Shown here: in pieces, positions 46,952 to 56,862 of the stretch | Position numbering within the stretch: the stretch's first letter is position 1 | How the letters are laid out: each line of letters opens with the position of its first letter | Source: Siphonodentalium dalli | Taxonomy: Eukaryota > Mollusca > Scaphopoda > Gadilida > Siphonodentaliidae | Direction of reading: 5' to 3' | Length of the DNA: 64,000 bases | NCBI GenBank assembly: GCA_032622095.1 | Contig: CP136062.1 | Coordinates: 9,637,710-9,701,709 of the forward strand | Notes under the pieces: model-generated | What the model was told of the DNA's origin: nothing | Seen by the model: only the letters and a program-made list of their open reading frames with translations | Database searches by the model: none | Translations under genes and position numbers: made by a program

Positions 46952-47343
46952 AATTAAATTTTTATGCAGATTGGTTAAGGCGCTTGGAATTGGGAATTAA
47001 CACTTGGGCAGATGATCCTTCTCAAATAGAGACACCTATTTTGGCTCGATTTGTGAAGAGTAATTACAATGTCAAATTTGGTGGTAGGAATCAAACATCA
47101 AAGCTTGATGCAAGCCCGTTACATGGAAATTCAACCGAAAGTAAGGCTTCAATTGAGTACACATGGTTTTGTTCTAGTTTTCAACGAAATAGATGTAAAC
47201 TAAACGCTCCGCACAAGGCCACGGTCCAGGGACGTGAACGTTTAGTTGAACATGTGTGTGCCACTTGTTGGCGAGAGAAAAGTGAGAAATTGGGTCACCC
47301 AGAATGCTCTTCAGCCTGCCCCTATGCTGTTCAACAAAAATGA
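46942..47343 (+). CDS. gag: Ngaro Gag, C-terminal part
   Basis: The frame is open from just after a TGA at 46939, at the A1 end, and runs to TGA at 47341. It carries FYADWLRRLELGINTWADDP near its start and a Cys/His cluster at its end (WFCSSFQRNRCK, HVCATCW, GHPECSSACPY), like the zinc-binding Gag end of DIRS/Ngaro elements. No ATG suits the start, and the length (~130 residues) is well short of the usual Gag, so the 5' part was deleted, or is joined by splicing at the acceptor-like TTTTTATGCAG (46960-46968). The pol frame follows in the same register after the stop. Confidence 0.7.
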   Translation, partial: SEHKLNFYADWLRRLELGINTWADDPSQIETPILARFVKSNYNVKFGGRNQTSKLDASPLHGNSTESKASIEYTWFCSSFQRNRCKLNAPHKATVQGRERLVEHVCATCWREKSEKLGHPECSSACPYAVQQK

Positions 47344-47382
47344 CTAACCGACAACATTGGAAAATTAAAATCATTTTCCAAT
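47341..47382 (+). promoter_or_regulatory. Candidate UGA stop-codon readthrough signal between gag and pol
   Basis: The gag stop is TGA followed directly by CTA. UGA-CUA is the best known leaky stop context in animals and alphaviruses. Twelve bases further, ATTGGAAAA (47356-47364) pairs perfectly with TTTTCCAAT (47374-47382) around a 9-base loop. Pol is open in the same frame from the next codon, with no ATG at its start. These three facts together suggest that Gag-Pol is made by readthrough. No experiment supports it here. Confidence 0.65.
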
Positions 47383-49446
47383 CTCGATCCTTTGGCAGAA
47401 TCATTCTACCCAGAATACATGAACAAATTTCAAACGCCCAGTATAAGTCAGGCCTTGGAGCATTCTGATAATAAGAACCCTTTGGTCTCTCACATTGCCC
47501 AGCCTTTAGTGAACACTGAATCATGTACTAATACCAGAATTTCAAAACACATTGATTCAGTACACTCAGATTTCGCTGATATTCAGAAGGAAATCATAGC
47601 TGAATTTGATCATGTTCAGAGGATAACTCCAAATATGTCAATAAATTGTATTAGTTCAGGTACTATTCCTGAAAAAATGGCAACTGAGTCAGAGACCAAA
47701 GAGGTGTTAGACAACTCACCTAAAATTATGATTTATAATGATTTCATGAATAATGCACACAGCAGACAAACACAAGTTGTAGCTGACCATGAGAGAATAA
47801 TTAAGTCTGGTAAATATAATTTTGAGTCAAGCAGAATCCCAGTTAAGTCAGGTCTGCACATAGAAAATATTAAGTTTATGCTTATGAACTACTCAGATAA
47901 AGAATTATGTAAATTCCTGGAATTTGGTTTTCCAATTAATGTTTTAAAGCCTTGCCACATAGTTAACCAAGCAATAAAAAATCATAAAGGTGCCACTGAT
48001 TTTCCTGAACACATGAATACTTATTTAGAGAAAGAATTGAGTTATGCTTCTATTCTAGGTCCGTTTAAATCCAACCCTTTTTCAGTGGATATTAATATTA
48101 ATCCATTGAATACCGTTCCAAAGAAAAACTCAGAGGAACGTCGGGTAATAATGGATTTGAGCTACCCAGAAGGCAACTCAATTAATGAATGCATTTCAAA
48201 GTATCAGTATTTAGAAAATCAAATAAACTTAAAGTATCCCACAGTGGATAGTCTTGTCGAATTGGTCAAAATAAAAGGGCGAGGTTGTAAATTATTTCTT
48301 AGAGATATAGCAAGGTGTTATAGACAAATTTTCTTAGACCCAGGTGACATTCATCTGGTGGCATTCAAATGGCATGGCAACATATATTGTGACATGGTAC
48401 TAAGCATGGGTCTCAGGTCTGCTGCTTATGTTTGTCAAAGGGTGACTGACGCTGTTGCATATTCATGCAAGCAGGTTAATTGTGTCATAGTAAACTATTT
48501 GGATGATCTGGCAGGGGCTGAATCCCCAGAATTAGCAGACCGTGCTTATGAAGCGCTTGGCAAAGTGCTCCATAATTGGGGTCTGGAAGAGGCAGTTAAA
48601 AAAGCCTGTCCTCCTTCAACAAGGATGGTTTTCTTAGGTATTCTTTTTGACACCATCAAATTAACATTGGAGATCACCTCGGAAAGGATTATGGAAATTT
48701 TGTCATTAGTAAATAAATGGCAGGACAAACATACAGCCTCTTTAAAAGAAGTACAGTCTCTTGTAGGGAAGCTCAATTTTGTGTCGCATTGCGTACGACC
48801 AGGTCGTATTTTCATATCAAGGATACTGTGCTGGTTAAGATCTTTTGATCAAAATAAAAAGACAATTTCTAACATTCCTAATCATGTTAAATTAGACTTA
48901 AAATGGTGGTCATTATTCTTAGTGCAGTACAATGGGATTTCCATGATGTCATTGGAGGAATGGTCCTTGCCAGATTGTACTATGTCTTCTGATGCTACTT
49001 TAAACAGTTGTGGTGGATTGTTTAAAGGAGAATATTTTCATGCTAATTTTCCAGATGAGGTCCGGGGCTACCACATTAATGAGTTAGAAATGTTAACAAT
49101 TGTGGTATGTCTCAAATTGTGGGCACCCTGCCTCACAGGGCAGAGAATCGTGATTTATTGTGACAATTCAACTTCCGTCGCAGTCCTGAATAAAGGGGCG
49201 ACTCGCAATGCTTATTTACAATCTTGTTTACGAGAAATTATGTACTTAGCTGCCATACACCAATTTGAGATCAGAGCAATTCACCTGCTTGGTAAGGACA
49301 ACAGATTAGCAGACTGTCTCTCAAGATGGGACAATTTGCATTTAAGAAATGAATTTTTAAATTACGCAGAGAGCCACACTCTTAATGAAGTTTTAGTTTC
49401 TGTTCAGGAATTCAAATTCTCTCATTCTTGGTCAGGGATGGGGTAA
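47344..49446 (+). CDS. pol: Ngaro reverse transcriptase-RNase H (pol)
   Basis: The frame runs in register with gag from the codon after the UGA; no early ATG suggests an independent start. An N-terminal linker of ~220 residues precedes the RT. RT motifs include VPKKNSEERRVIMDLSYP, FLRDIARCYRQIFLDPGD, LSMGLRSAAYVCQR and the catalytic NYLDDLAGAE. The thumb follows (VFLGILFDT), then an RNase H of the DIRS type: SSDATLNSCGG, NELEMLTIV, YCDNSTSVAVLNKG and LLGKDNRLADCLSRW. The RT copies the RNA into DNA, and RNase H removes the RNA. The final codons and stop (ATGGGGTAA) come from the hAT end inserted at 49433. In the uninterrupted element a TAA would follow almost at the same place. Confidence 0.93.
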   Translation, partial: LTDNIGKLKSFSNLDPLAESFYPEYMNKFQTPSISQALEHSDNKNPLVSHIAQPLVNTESCTNTRISKHIDSVHSDFADIQKEIIAEFDHVQRITPNMSINCISSGTIPEKMATESETKEVLDNSPKIMIYNDFMNNAHSRQTQVVADHERIIKSGKYNFESSRIPVKSGLHIENIKFMLMNYSDKELCKFLEFGFPINVLKPCHIVNQAIKNHKGATDFPEHMNTYLEKELSYASILGPFKSNPFSVDININPLNTVPKKNSEERRVIMDLSYPEGNSINECISKYQYLENQINLKYPTVDSLVELVKIKGRGCKLFLRDIARCYRQIFLDPGDIHLVAFKWHGNIYCDMVLSMGLRSAAYVCQRVTDAVAYSCKQVNCVIVNYLDDLAGAESPELADRAYEALGKVLHNWGLEEAVKKACPPSTRMVFLGILFDTIKLTLEITSERIMEILSLVNKWQDKHTASLKEVQSLVGKLNFVSHCVRPGRIFISRILCWLRSFDQNKKTISNIPNHVKLDLKWWSLFLVQYNGISMMSLEEWSLPDCTMSSDATLNSCGGLFKGEYFHANFPDEVRGYHINELEMLTIVVCLKLWAPCLTGQRIVIYCDNSTSVAVLNKGATRNAYLQSCLREIMYLAAIHQFEIRAIHLLGKDNRLADCLSRWDNLHLRNEFLNYAESHTLNEVLVSVQEFKFSHSWSGMG

Positions 49447-49990
49447 TTGTAATTTGTAATTGTAATTGATTGTAATTAATTACATTTTTTCAAGTAATTG
49501 CATGTAATTGGTAATTGAGTTTATTTTCAATTACATGTAATTGCAATTGTAATTGGTTAGGTTGTAATTGTAATTAGGGTTTAATTTCAATTACTTCAAA
49601 ATCACAGGTACTTGTTGCTTCTCAAAGTTCTCTTTCATGATTCATCCGATGGTTTCTTCAAATGTTTTTTTTCTCCAAACTTTCAAAGGGTAAGACTGGT
49701 GACTGGCTATCACTATGTTGTCACAACACTGAGTTTTTATCCACTGTGTCTCAATGGTGAATTCTGTTGACACCTCATGTTTGTTTGCTTAAGCATTGGT
49801 TAACCTTTGAGGTAGAAGGCTTGTTTTGATAAATACAATGAGAAACCAACTTCAAAAAATAGACAATAGATCACTATAATATATCACTCTTATGATAATG
49901 TTTCATTATCTCCATCTGATATGGTATATATGCTATGGTAGAAATTCATACCAACCATTGCTAATGCTATCAACATGTCTACAAAAAATA

Positions 49991-50110
49991 TGGCAGCATT
50001 TTAATTTGCAGAATGACACATCGTGTCCTATGAAAGCGAAGTGCAAACTTTGCCCAACTACAATATCCAGTTCCAAAAAAGTTACCTCCAATTTTGTGAC
50101 ACATCTGAAG
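49991..50110 (+). pseudogene. hAT transposase, BED zinc-finger exon
   Basis: Within an open frame starting at 49892, about 40 residues form a BED finger: W-x-HF, then AKCKLC (the C-x2-C), then NFVTHLK. The finger binds DNA at the transposon ends. The exon is followed at once by a donor site, AAG|GTAAGT (50110/50111). The last His of the finger would come from the next exon. The residues before the finger look like run-through from non-coding DNA, and the true start is not clear. Confidence 0.8.
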
Positions 50111-50557
50111 GTAAGTTTCCATTTCTATGTATTAGTTTTGTTTAATTCCAATGACATATAACTTCAGTCATATGGTGGTATTGGTAATTTAATTTAATTT
50201 TTGTAATTCTTTTTCACCATTTGTACCACATTTGATTTGATTTGATTTGGTATATGCATTGTATCTTGTCCCTTCTAATTTGCAACTGAATGACAAAGTG
50301 GAGACAAATATCTGCCTCAGTAATCCCCCAATTAGCACTGTCTAATGGAGGCATTGTGTTACCAATAAGCTGGTGGCCACAAAGGCTAATTAAGATTATG
50401 ACTCTAATTAACAATCAGAGTGTTGATTATCTCATTGTCCTTTACAATTGGCCTGGCTATGTGTCTGACTTACTGAGATAGTCTTATTCCCTTAATAATT
50501 AAATGATGGATACACGTGTGTTACTAAATACTCTATTATTTTCATTTTATAGCGAAG

Positions 50558-50773
50558 CATCAAGATGTCTATGAATCAACAGTCACACAAGCACCATCAG
50601 CAAGTGATCAACAACCTACTAGGATCAATCAATATGCAAAAACATCGGTCAAAAATGCCAAAGCATTGAAGATAGTTAGCAAAGTTCATAAATGTCTGAT
50701 ATCATTCCAATTTTTAGAATATCAAACCCGACTACAAGCTGCCAATGCAACACGCTGGAATTGCCAGCTATAA
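50558..50773 (+). pseudogene. hAT transposase, second exon, interrupted
   Basis: After an intron ending TTTTATAGCGAAG (the second AG keeps the phase), 71 codons read HQDVYESTV, then a linker, then LQAANATRWN before a TAA at 50771. The frame beyond the stop continues with MIRSVLR. The N-x-TRWN and MIRSVL segments occur in the middle of hAT transposases, well after the first catalytic Asp, so a large deletion joins the linker to this point. The intron and splice order agree with animal hAT genes. The protein is non-functional. Confidence 0.7.
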
Positions 50774-51144
50774 ATCATGATTCGCTCAGTTCTACGAACA
50801 CCTATACTGGACTCAGTACATTGGCTGCTCTGTACCAAGTGTGCTTCACCATGTATTTCATCTTGCTTGTATTAAATTTATGTTTTGTTATCAAATAAAG
50901 TTTATATAAATAAAAAGTGTTCCTACATCAATTATGTGCTGAAATGTAATTGTAATTGTAATTGAATTACATTTCAAAGTAATTGTAATTGTTATAAATT
51001 ACATTGTGAAATAGATGTAATGGGAATTGTAATTGTAATTGAAAAATGTTGAAGTAATTGTAATTGTAATTAATTACATTCACAAGTAATTGCCCCAAGC
51101 CTGTTCTTGGTAAATAAATATATATATTTTTTGTTTTCATATAT

Positions 51145-52158
51145 TTGTTTTTTATTTTTTTTATAGACTCCGAGATTCGCCTGCTCAAGACAGAAGCACA
51201 CCACTCCAAGTCTAAAGCCTTCGCAGAAGGCACCTCAAAAAATCATTTAATTCAATGGAAATCTTATTTCCTCTTTTGTTTTTATCATAAGTTAGAACCA
51301 CTTCCTGCTAACGTAGAAATTTTGCAATTATACGCACAATTCCTAAGCAGATCTTTCAAATCCATTGATTCCATTCGAAATTATCTCTCAGGTGTGCGTA
51401 TTCTGCATATTAAATTTTCTATGGACTGTGAGTCCTTTGATTCTTATGAGTTGAAACTACTTCTTAAAGGGTTGGCTCGCCTTAATCCACATTGTGTGCA
51501 TCAAGCGAGTCCCATGACTCCATTTTTATTGGAAAAAATTCATAATACTTTGGATCTTTCTAATCCAAAGCATGCAACTTTCTGGTGTATTTTGCTAACA
51601 GGTTTCTTTCTCATGTTGAGAAAATCTAACATGGTCCCAAATTCTAGTGATAGTTTTGATCCAGATAAACAGCTAACAAGGGAAAATTTTTATTATTCCG
51701 CAGATGTCATAATGGTAGTTATAAAATGGTCTAAAACAATTCAATTCGGACAACGGATATTAAAATTACCTTTGCTTGCTATACATGACTCTTGTTTATG
51801 TCCAGTCAAAGCTTTTGCCAATATGGTTCGTATCAATTCAGCCCAACCTTTTGAACCCGCCTTTTCTTACAATGTTAAGGGTGTAGTTAAAGTCTTCACT
51901 TATCAGCATTTTCAACAATTACTAAAATCATCTGTAAGTTTAGCTGGAGAAGACCCTCTTTTGTATTCCTCTCATAGTTTAAGGAGAGGAGGAGCTTCCT
52001 GGGCCTTTCATTCTAAAGTTCCTGGTGAATTCGTGCAGATCATGGGAGACTGGTCCTCTGATTCGTACAAACGCTACCTTACCTATTCTTTAAAAGATAG
52101 ATTTCGAGTCGCTGATAGTATGCGTAATGCTATTACAATGAGTTTGCCTTACACCTAA
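51145..52158 (+). CDS. Ngaro tyrosine recombinase
   Basis: The frame (open from 51118, last stop at 51115) encodes about 330 residues after a poorly defined start. The N-terminal SAM-like core-binding domain contains FAEGTSKNHLIQWKSYFLFC and IRNYLSGVRILH. The catalytic part has the family's R-H-R-Y set: Arg in GFFLMLRKSNM, H-x-x-R in SSHSLRRGGASW, and the Tyr in GDWSSDSYKRYL. It would join the circular DNA copy to the target without staggered cuts. The frame differs from that of pol once the hAT insert is discounted. A GT...AG pair (51110 to 51166, TTTTTTTTATAG|AC) could be an intron but does not put the two in phase, so separate expression is more likely. Confidence 0.9.
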   Translation: MFFIFFIDSEIRLLKTEAHHSKSKAFAEGTSKNHLIQWKSYFLFCFYHKLEPLPANVEILQLYAQFLSRSFKSIDSIRNYLSGVRILHIKFSMDCESFDSYELKLLLKGLARLNPHCVHQASPMTPFLLEKIHNTLDLSNPKHATFWCILLTGFFLMLRKSNMVPNSSDSFDPDKQLTRENFYYSADVIMVVIKWSKTIQFGQRILKLPLLAIHDSCLCPVKAFANMVRINSAQPFEPAFSYNVKGVVKVFTYQHFQQLLKSSVSLAGEDPLLYSSHSLRRGGASWAFHSKVPGEFVQIMGDWSSDSYKRYLTYSLKDRFRVADSMRNAITMSLPYT

Positions 52159-52202
52159 ATTATTATATTATACTATATACTGAAGCTTGGTGCCCTTAGG
52201 GC

Positions 52203-52430
52203 TTGGCAGTTTTTTGTATATATACATGGAATGTTCAATGTTTGTATGTCAATATATGTATGTGTGTATTCATCCAGTTCATTTGGTGTGAATATTTATT
52301 AATGCATGTGCATGTTTTGTGTTCATTTGTGTGTTGTGTTTGTGACTATGTGTTCTGGTCAAATTCTATTCTATGGCAATAAATAAATTAGTTCATTTAC
52401 TTGTAAGTTAATACTGCCCTTGTGCTAATT
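52203..52430 (+). repeat. Ngaro split direct repeat B1
   Basis: It begins TTGGCAGTTTTTTGTATATA and ends TGTGCTAATT, directly abutting A2. It matches B2 with one G/A difference near the end. Confidence 0.9.
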
Positions 52431-52722
52431 GAGTTCTTTTGTTAACAAAGGATGTAATTAACATAAGACTCAGGCAGTTCCTTTTGTTAGCCTTTTGTTT
52501 CCGATTACTTCTCTATTTCATATGCTTGCCACCTCGCTTATCTCTTTCGTGAGCCTTAATCGCTTTTCATTGTTCACTACACGCCTTCTCGTGTTTACCT
52601 GTCAACTCACGTGCGTTCTTCTTGTTTACCTGGTTTCTCATTGGTTAAAAATTTAGACACACCTTTTTCGTATTTGCTTGCTGTAATTCTTCACTTTTGA
52701 ATCGTCTCTTGATCAGAACACA
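52430..52722 (+). repeat. Ngaro split direct repeat A2
   Basis: Near-identical to A1, joined to B1 without a gap. The B1-A2 junction is where the circular intermediate is closed in the Ngaro model. Confidence 0.9.
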
Positions 52723-52832
52723 TCCAACAAAATTGTTTTTTCCCTCCCTCCCACCCAAATTACTACTTGCATGTGTGCATTGAAATTCAACAATGATATA
52801 CATTTTCAGAAGTTAGGGTCAGTTCAGAGCAG

Positions 52833-53060
52833 TTGGCAGTTTTTTGTATATATACATGGAATGTTCAATGTTTGTATGTCAATATATGTATGTGTGTATT
52901 CATCCAGTTCATTTGGTGTGAATATTTATTAATGCATGTGCATGTTTTGTGTTCATTTGTGTGTTGTGTTTGTGACTATGTGTTCTGGTCAAATTCTATT
53001 CTATGGCAATAAATAAATTAGTTCATTTACTTGTAAGTTAATACTGCCCTTATGCTAATT
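52833..53060 (+). repeat. Ngaro split direct repeat B2
   Basis: Right-hand terminus of the element. A 110-bp segment with no homologue elsewhere separates it from A2. It ends CCTTATGCTAATT, after which ordinary sequence begins. Confidence 0.9.
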
Positions 53061-54480
53061 GGCCGAATCATACACGTTGATTGGCTGTCACACAGTTGTT
53101 TACTGGGGTCAAATGTGACGCACTTTGACCGCCTTCAGACGAGGTAAAACGGTGTTTATTTTATAGATTTTTTATCGCCCACGACGTAATATTACAATAC
53201 CGAAATTCACTACACATTAGTCAGCCTGATAGTTCGTAACCGCCCAGCCATGTTCGTACCCGCCCAGCCATGGACGTAACCGCCCAGCCCGGAGGTTCGT
53301 AGAAAATCGTTTAAAGATTGGTTCTAAGTGACCCAAACGAACAAAATCTAAGCGTTTACAAACAATATGTGGTTATTTGTTATTTTTGAACACCACGGAT
53401 GCACTATCGCTGCTGTGAAAACGAAGAAATCGTTAAAAAACGTTGATCATAATATTTCGTGAGCGCGATTCAACAAACACTCATCAAAATCATCCAAATA
53501 CTCGTTTCAAATGATTTAAATTTTAATAACACGTTGATGTATGCAACAAAATATGATCATGTGTTATGTTGTATTCCAGAGTGCATCAGAATTGGTGTAA
53601 AAATCTAGAAATTTGTAAAAAATCTGCGAAGACAATATTTATCGAAAGTGCCCAGCTGGGCGGTTCCACGTTATTCGATAAATATCGTGTCAAAACTCGT
53701 TTTAAAAGATGTTCTTATAAAAACCCCTTAATGTGAATGTTTAAAATCGTCACTTGTTGTGTTACAACGTGGAAACATCTTTGTATTGATGTATAGAATT
53801 ATAAATTAGCGAAAATTGGGCGAAAACTGAGTGAAAATTAGCGAAAATTTACTTCGGTCACCCGTCGATGCTTCGGACTGCTATATTCGCTCCTAAAGCT
53901 TTCTAATGACAAGTTTTCGGGATATTCGCAAAGAAATATATATATTAGTTGTCCAAAAGTAATAATCAATCACTATTGCGTCCAAAATATCCTTTAATTT
54001 GGAGTTTACTCTAATACCGCCCAGCTGGGCCGCCCAGTAGGGGCTTTTATACTATTTTTTCAAAATCGCCCAGCTGGGCCGGGAGCGGGTCGATTCGGTC
54101 CAGGGACGTTTCGGCCTTGGACTTTTCGGTCCAGGGCTCTTTCGGCCGGGCTTGTTCAATTCGGGTAATTAGGTAGCGTGTGTGTGTTAATTGGACGGCA
54201 TGTTAATTGCCTTTGATTTGGGACCGGTCTTTTGATGACAATGGATATTATGTTTGTACTTAACGTTTTATTGGCAACAATAGTAATGGATATATATACA
54301 TAGTAATTAACACAGCAACAAATTCGAATAATAACGTGAATATGTGATGAAACATACGAACATTTATTGATTAAAAACAAGTTAAAACAGTAAATATATA
54401 CAGTTTACATGATAAAACATCTGATTATTTAATGATTAAAAACAAGATAAAACATGGAAAAATCAGTCAATACATTATTT
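53061..54480. repeat. Region with repeated CCGCCCAGCTGGGC-type motifs
   Basis: Short GC-rich motifs of the form CCGCCCAGC, several extended to the palindrome GCCCAGCTGGGC, occur near 53240, 53263, 53281, 53651, 54018 and 54067. They lie in otherwise AT-rich DNA. From 54090 to 54165 a second short repeat, TTTCGGTCCAGGGAC with variants, occurs about four times. I could not find terminal repeats. The rest, to 54480, has no recognisable gene. Confidence 0.5.
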
Positions 54481-54740
54481 ATTTATTTATTCATTTTAAA
54501 CCATTGCGTTGGTCTTCTTGTCTTCTTCTTCTTCTGTTCTTCTTTATTTCTTCGATTGGCCGTTCTTGTATATTGCGTTCACTTCCTTCATAAATTCGGT
54601 TGACATCCCATCGCCGCTTCCTTTCGCCACTGTTCCTCAACGGTTCATTTCTCCTGATTGGGTTCCTTTGCATTCTCTACTCGAGGGACATCTTTGGCTT
54701 GGGCTCGAAGCTTGCGTATAGTAGACATGTCCTGGATACT

Positions 54741-55185
54741 CTAATTGACAACGTCAATGGCCGCCAACCGAGAAAATTCCTTTCCCGCAGTCCTTTGCTC
54801 TCGGTGCCATAATTTTGTCTTCTCTTTTCTGTAACCACACCTCAAGCAGAGTGATATTTGGTGATATTCTAAGCTGTCGTCAGTGGGTGCTGATGCGAAA
54901 GTTGAAGTGTCGTTGACAACATCCATTGGTGTTTCGTGACTGCAACAAAATATATTATTTATAATAATGTATATTATAGAAATAAAAACGAGGAACGGAC
55001 GAAGAAATTGCCTATATACACCTCTCTTCTCGCAGAAATGCTGAAGCAATTGTGTCGGGGCATCTGCTGCACACAAAGTTGATTGAAGACAGCCCCTTCA
55101 TGGCGTCAAAATAACTTTTCTGTGTAACGCCGGTGTTGCACAATCTGTGCTGCCACTCAGAGGCGACGTCCAATAGCGTTACAGT
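54741..55185 (-). pseudogene. PHD-like zinc-finger gene fragment, two exons, transposon-type
   Basis: On the minus strand an exon running from ~55185 down to 55022 encodes EWQHRLCNTGVTQKSYFDAM, then CSRCP: the His-Cys and last Cys pair of a PHD-like finger whose first half is decayed (DVAS stands where a Cys pair is expected). A donor, GAGAG|GTGTAT (55022/55021), and an acceptor, TTTTGTTGCAG|TCAC (54940/54939), join it in phase to a second exon that ends at a TAA near 54741 and has CLRCGYRKEKTKLWHRE. The finger resembles the one at 9234-9323 inside a Mutator-like element. Downstream minus-strand frames (54491-54673) are arginine-rich and may be further remnants. Confidence 0.5.
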
Positions 55186-55189
55186 TTGA

Positions 55190-56690
55190 TAACCATGAGT
55201 GCGACGTCTATCCTATTTTTAGTCTATGGTAATACTCGTAAACTGTATCGTCGGCTCATTGTTAATCAAATTGAAGAACTAATGGGATATGGTGTTGGGG
55301 CATACACACTACCCTTAAATAGACAAATCACAGGTAAGAATATTAAATCAAATCATAAGATCAATATATATAATATAAACTAGAGCAATGCTACCCTTTT
55401 ATACACTTTAATCAAAATATTAAACGCTTTAAAAAGCCTTTATTATAATAATAAAATAACATACAAAAGAAAAATATATATAAACATCCAAATATCCTAC
55501 TGATAAAATCATTTTTAGGTGAGACTGTTCGGCCCAAACCATGGGCCGTAATGGTACGTATATGGCCATCAATTGTAATCAATCTATAATTATAATTTAT
55601 AAACTCACTAATTAAAGAAAACTATTGCCAGCAACGATGAAATAATAATATTATTGGCTAGCGTAGTAGCGGCAGAGCAGACGTACACAGACCGATACTA
55701 CGATTACTCCAATGTTTACGATTGCGACGTCATTAGACTCGCACGTGCCTCTGGCCAATCAGAAGCGCAGCATTCGGGTCACGCGTTGACCCGCACATGT
55801 GTTCGACAGTAAACAAATGTGGATAAGTACTGCGGTATGCCTACGTCCAAGCATGGTACATGTACATGCAGTGTTACAATAGACGGGAATCATTATATTC
55901 CATCATGGTCATACTTGTTCAATAACGAGAGGGTGTGCAATTTTGATTAATAAAATAGAACGCAGATAAAAAAGCATGCTACACAAAATAAGTACCAGTA
56001 CTTCGGTGTCACGGGCAATTTCACCAAATAAGTTACCGGTAGGTCAAAGCACTCTAAGTTTCACTTACCCAAGATAGCTTAAATTGTTGAGAAAATAAAA
56101 GTGACTACCCGAAAGTATCACCCAATAGAAAGTATGACAACATTCACAATGAAGCAATGGACTTCGTGGATGAATAAAAGGTAACAAAACAGCATGTACA
56201 TGTAGGATCATGAACAGTAATGTAATATTATCTCTGACATGAACGTTATAAAATGCAACTTTGAACAACATGAGGTACATTACCTGGTACAGTGTGTGTA
56301 CATGTAGGGTGCCGGTACAAGAAGAACATATTGCAATATTATATAATCAAAAAACAGACTTCAATAGCACAACAGCACTAGTAGTTTTCTTAGAACATTA
56401 CAACGAGATAAATGTATGTACTTGGTACCAGGTACATCTATAGTTCACAGATTAATAACTAAATTAAATTTGATAAATCATAAAATGCAAATGATATGGG
56501 AGGAAACTTGAACCCTAATTTTCATATCAGAGACTGTAATCACTGTTCACACATGATACAAAGATACTTAGGAATATAATTTGCTATACGGGTAGGCCTG
56601 CATGTATTGACAAAATAGCCACAGCTAGGTGTGTGGGGGGGGGGGGGTGGAAAAATCGTTGATACCCCCTCAATGGCTTAATACTAAAGC
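55190..56690. other. Unannotated stretch
   Basis: No recognisable gene. Frames of 60-71 codons have no motif. A poly-G run of about 13 lies near 56636-56647. Confidence 0.35.
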
Positions 56691-56697
56691 ATACACA

Positions 56698-56862
56698 TGC
56701 AGCCGATGCATCAATAATTGGAGTTTAGATCAGTTTATTCGAAAAGTGGGGGGATCAATAAAATTAGTGGCCTAGTCGAAGGTAAACTACCCATATTATA
56801 GGTAATTGCGTAAACTATACTCGATATCTACATATCTATATATCTACGTATATATATAGGCG
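56698..56862 (+). repeat. Direct repeat, copy 1, flanking the ATPase fragment
   Basis: About 160 bp with TCGAAGGTAAACTACCC and GTAATTGCGTAAACTATAC-type phrases match 57340-57548 in the same orientation at roughly 85-90% by eye. Both end in (TATCTACG) microsatellite-like sequence and TATATATAGG. The two copies flank the ATPase fragment at a spacing of ~642 bp, so this is a local tandem duplication or a pair of terminal repeats. Confidence 0.75.

Larger units (their letters stand above)
49433..51103 (+). mobile_element. BED-finger hAT transposon inserted in the Ngaro element
   Basis: TTCTTGGT lies on both sides (49425-49432 and 51104-51111), an exact 8-bp duplication. The ends read CAGGGATGGGG and (inverse) CAGGCTTGGGG, followed on both sides by arrays of TAATTG/CAATTA repeats (49443-49600 and 50945-51090). 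The interior has a BED finger exon, an intron and a transposase piece, but lacks the catalytic centre and dimerisation domain. It is therefore a deletion derivative mobilised in trans. Confidence 0.93.
46659..53060 (+). mobile_element. Ngaro-type tyrosine-recombinase retrotransposon
   Basis: The element shows the split direct repeat plan A1 (46659-46951), coding region, B1 (52203-52430), A2 (52430-52722), B2 (52833-53060). Ngaro elements use this plan, in place of LTRs. It encodes Gag, RT-RNase H and a tyrosine recombinase but no integrase or aspartic protease. I noticed only one difference between A1 and A2 and one between B1 and B2, so it is young. A BED-type hAT element (49433-51103) has inserted. 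As usual for recombinase-driven elements, no target duplication is seen. Confidence 0.92.

Noticed and set aside
51110-51166. Intron joining Ngaro RT-RNase H to the recombinase
   Set aside because: GT and a good pyrimidine-rich AG exist, but the splice would give a stop and the wrong phase, so I did not annotate it as an intron.
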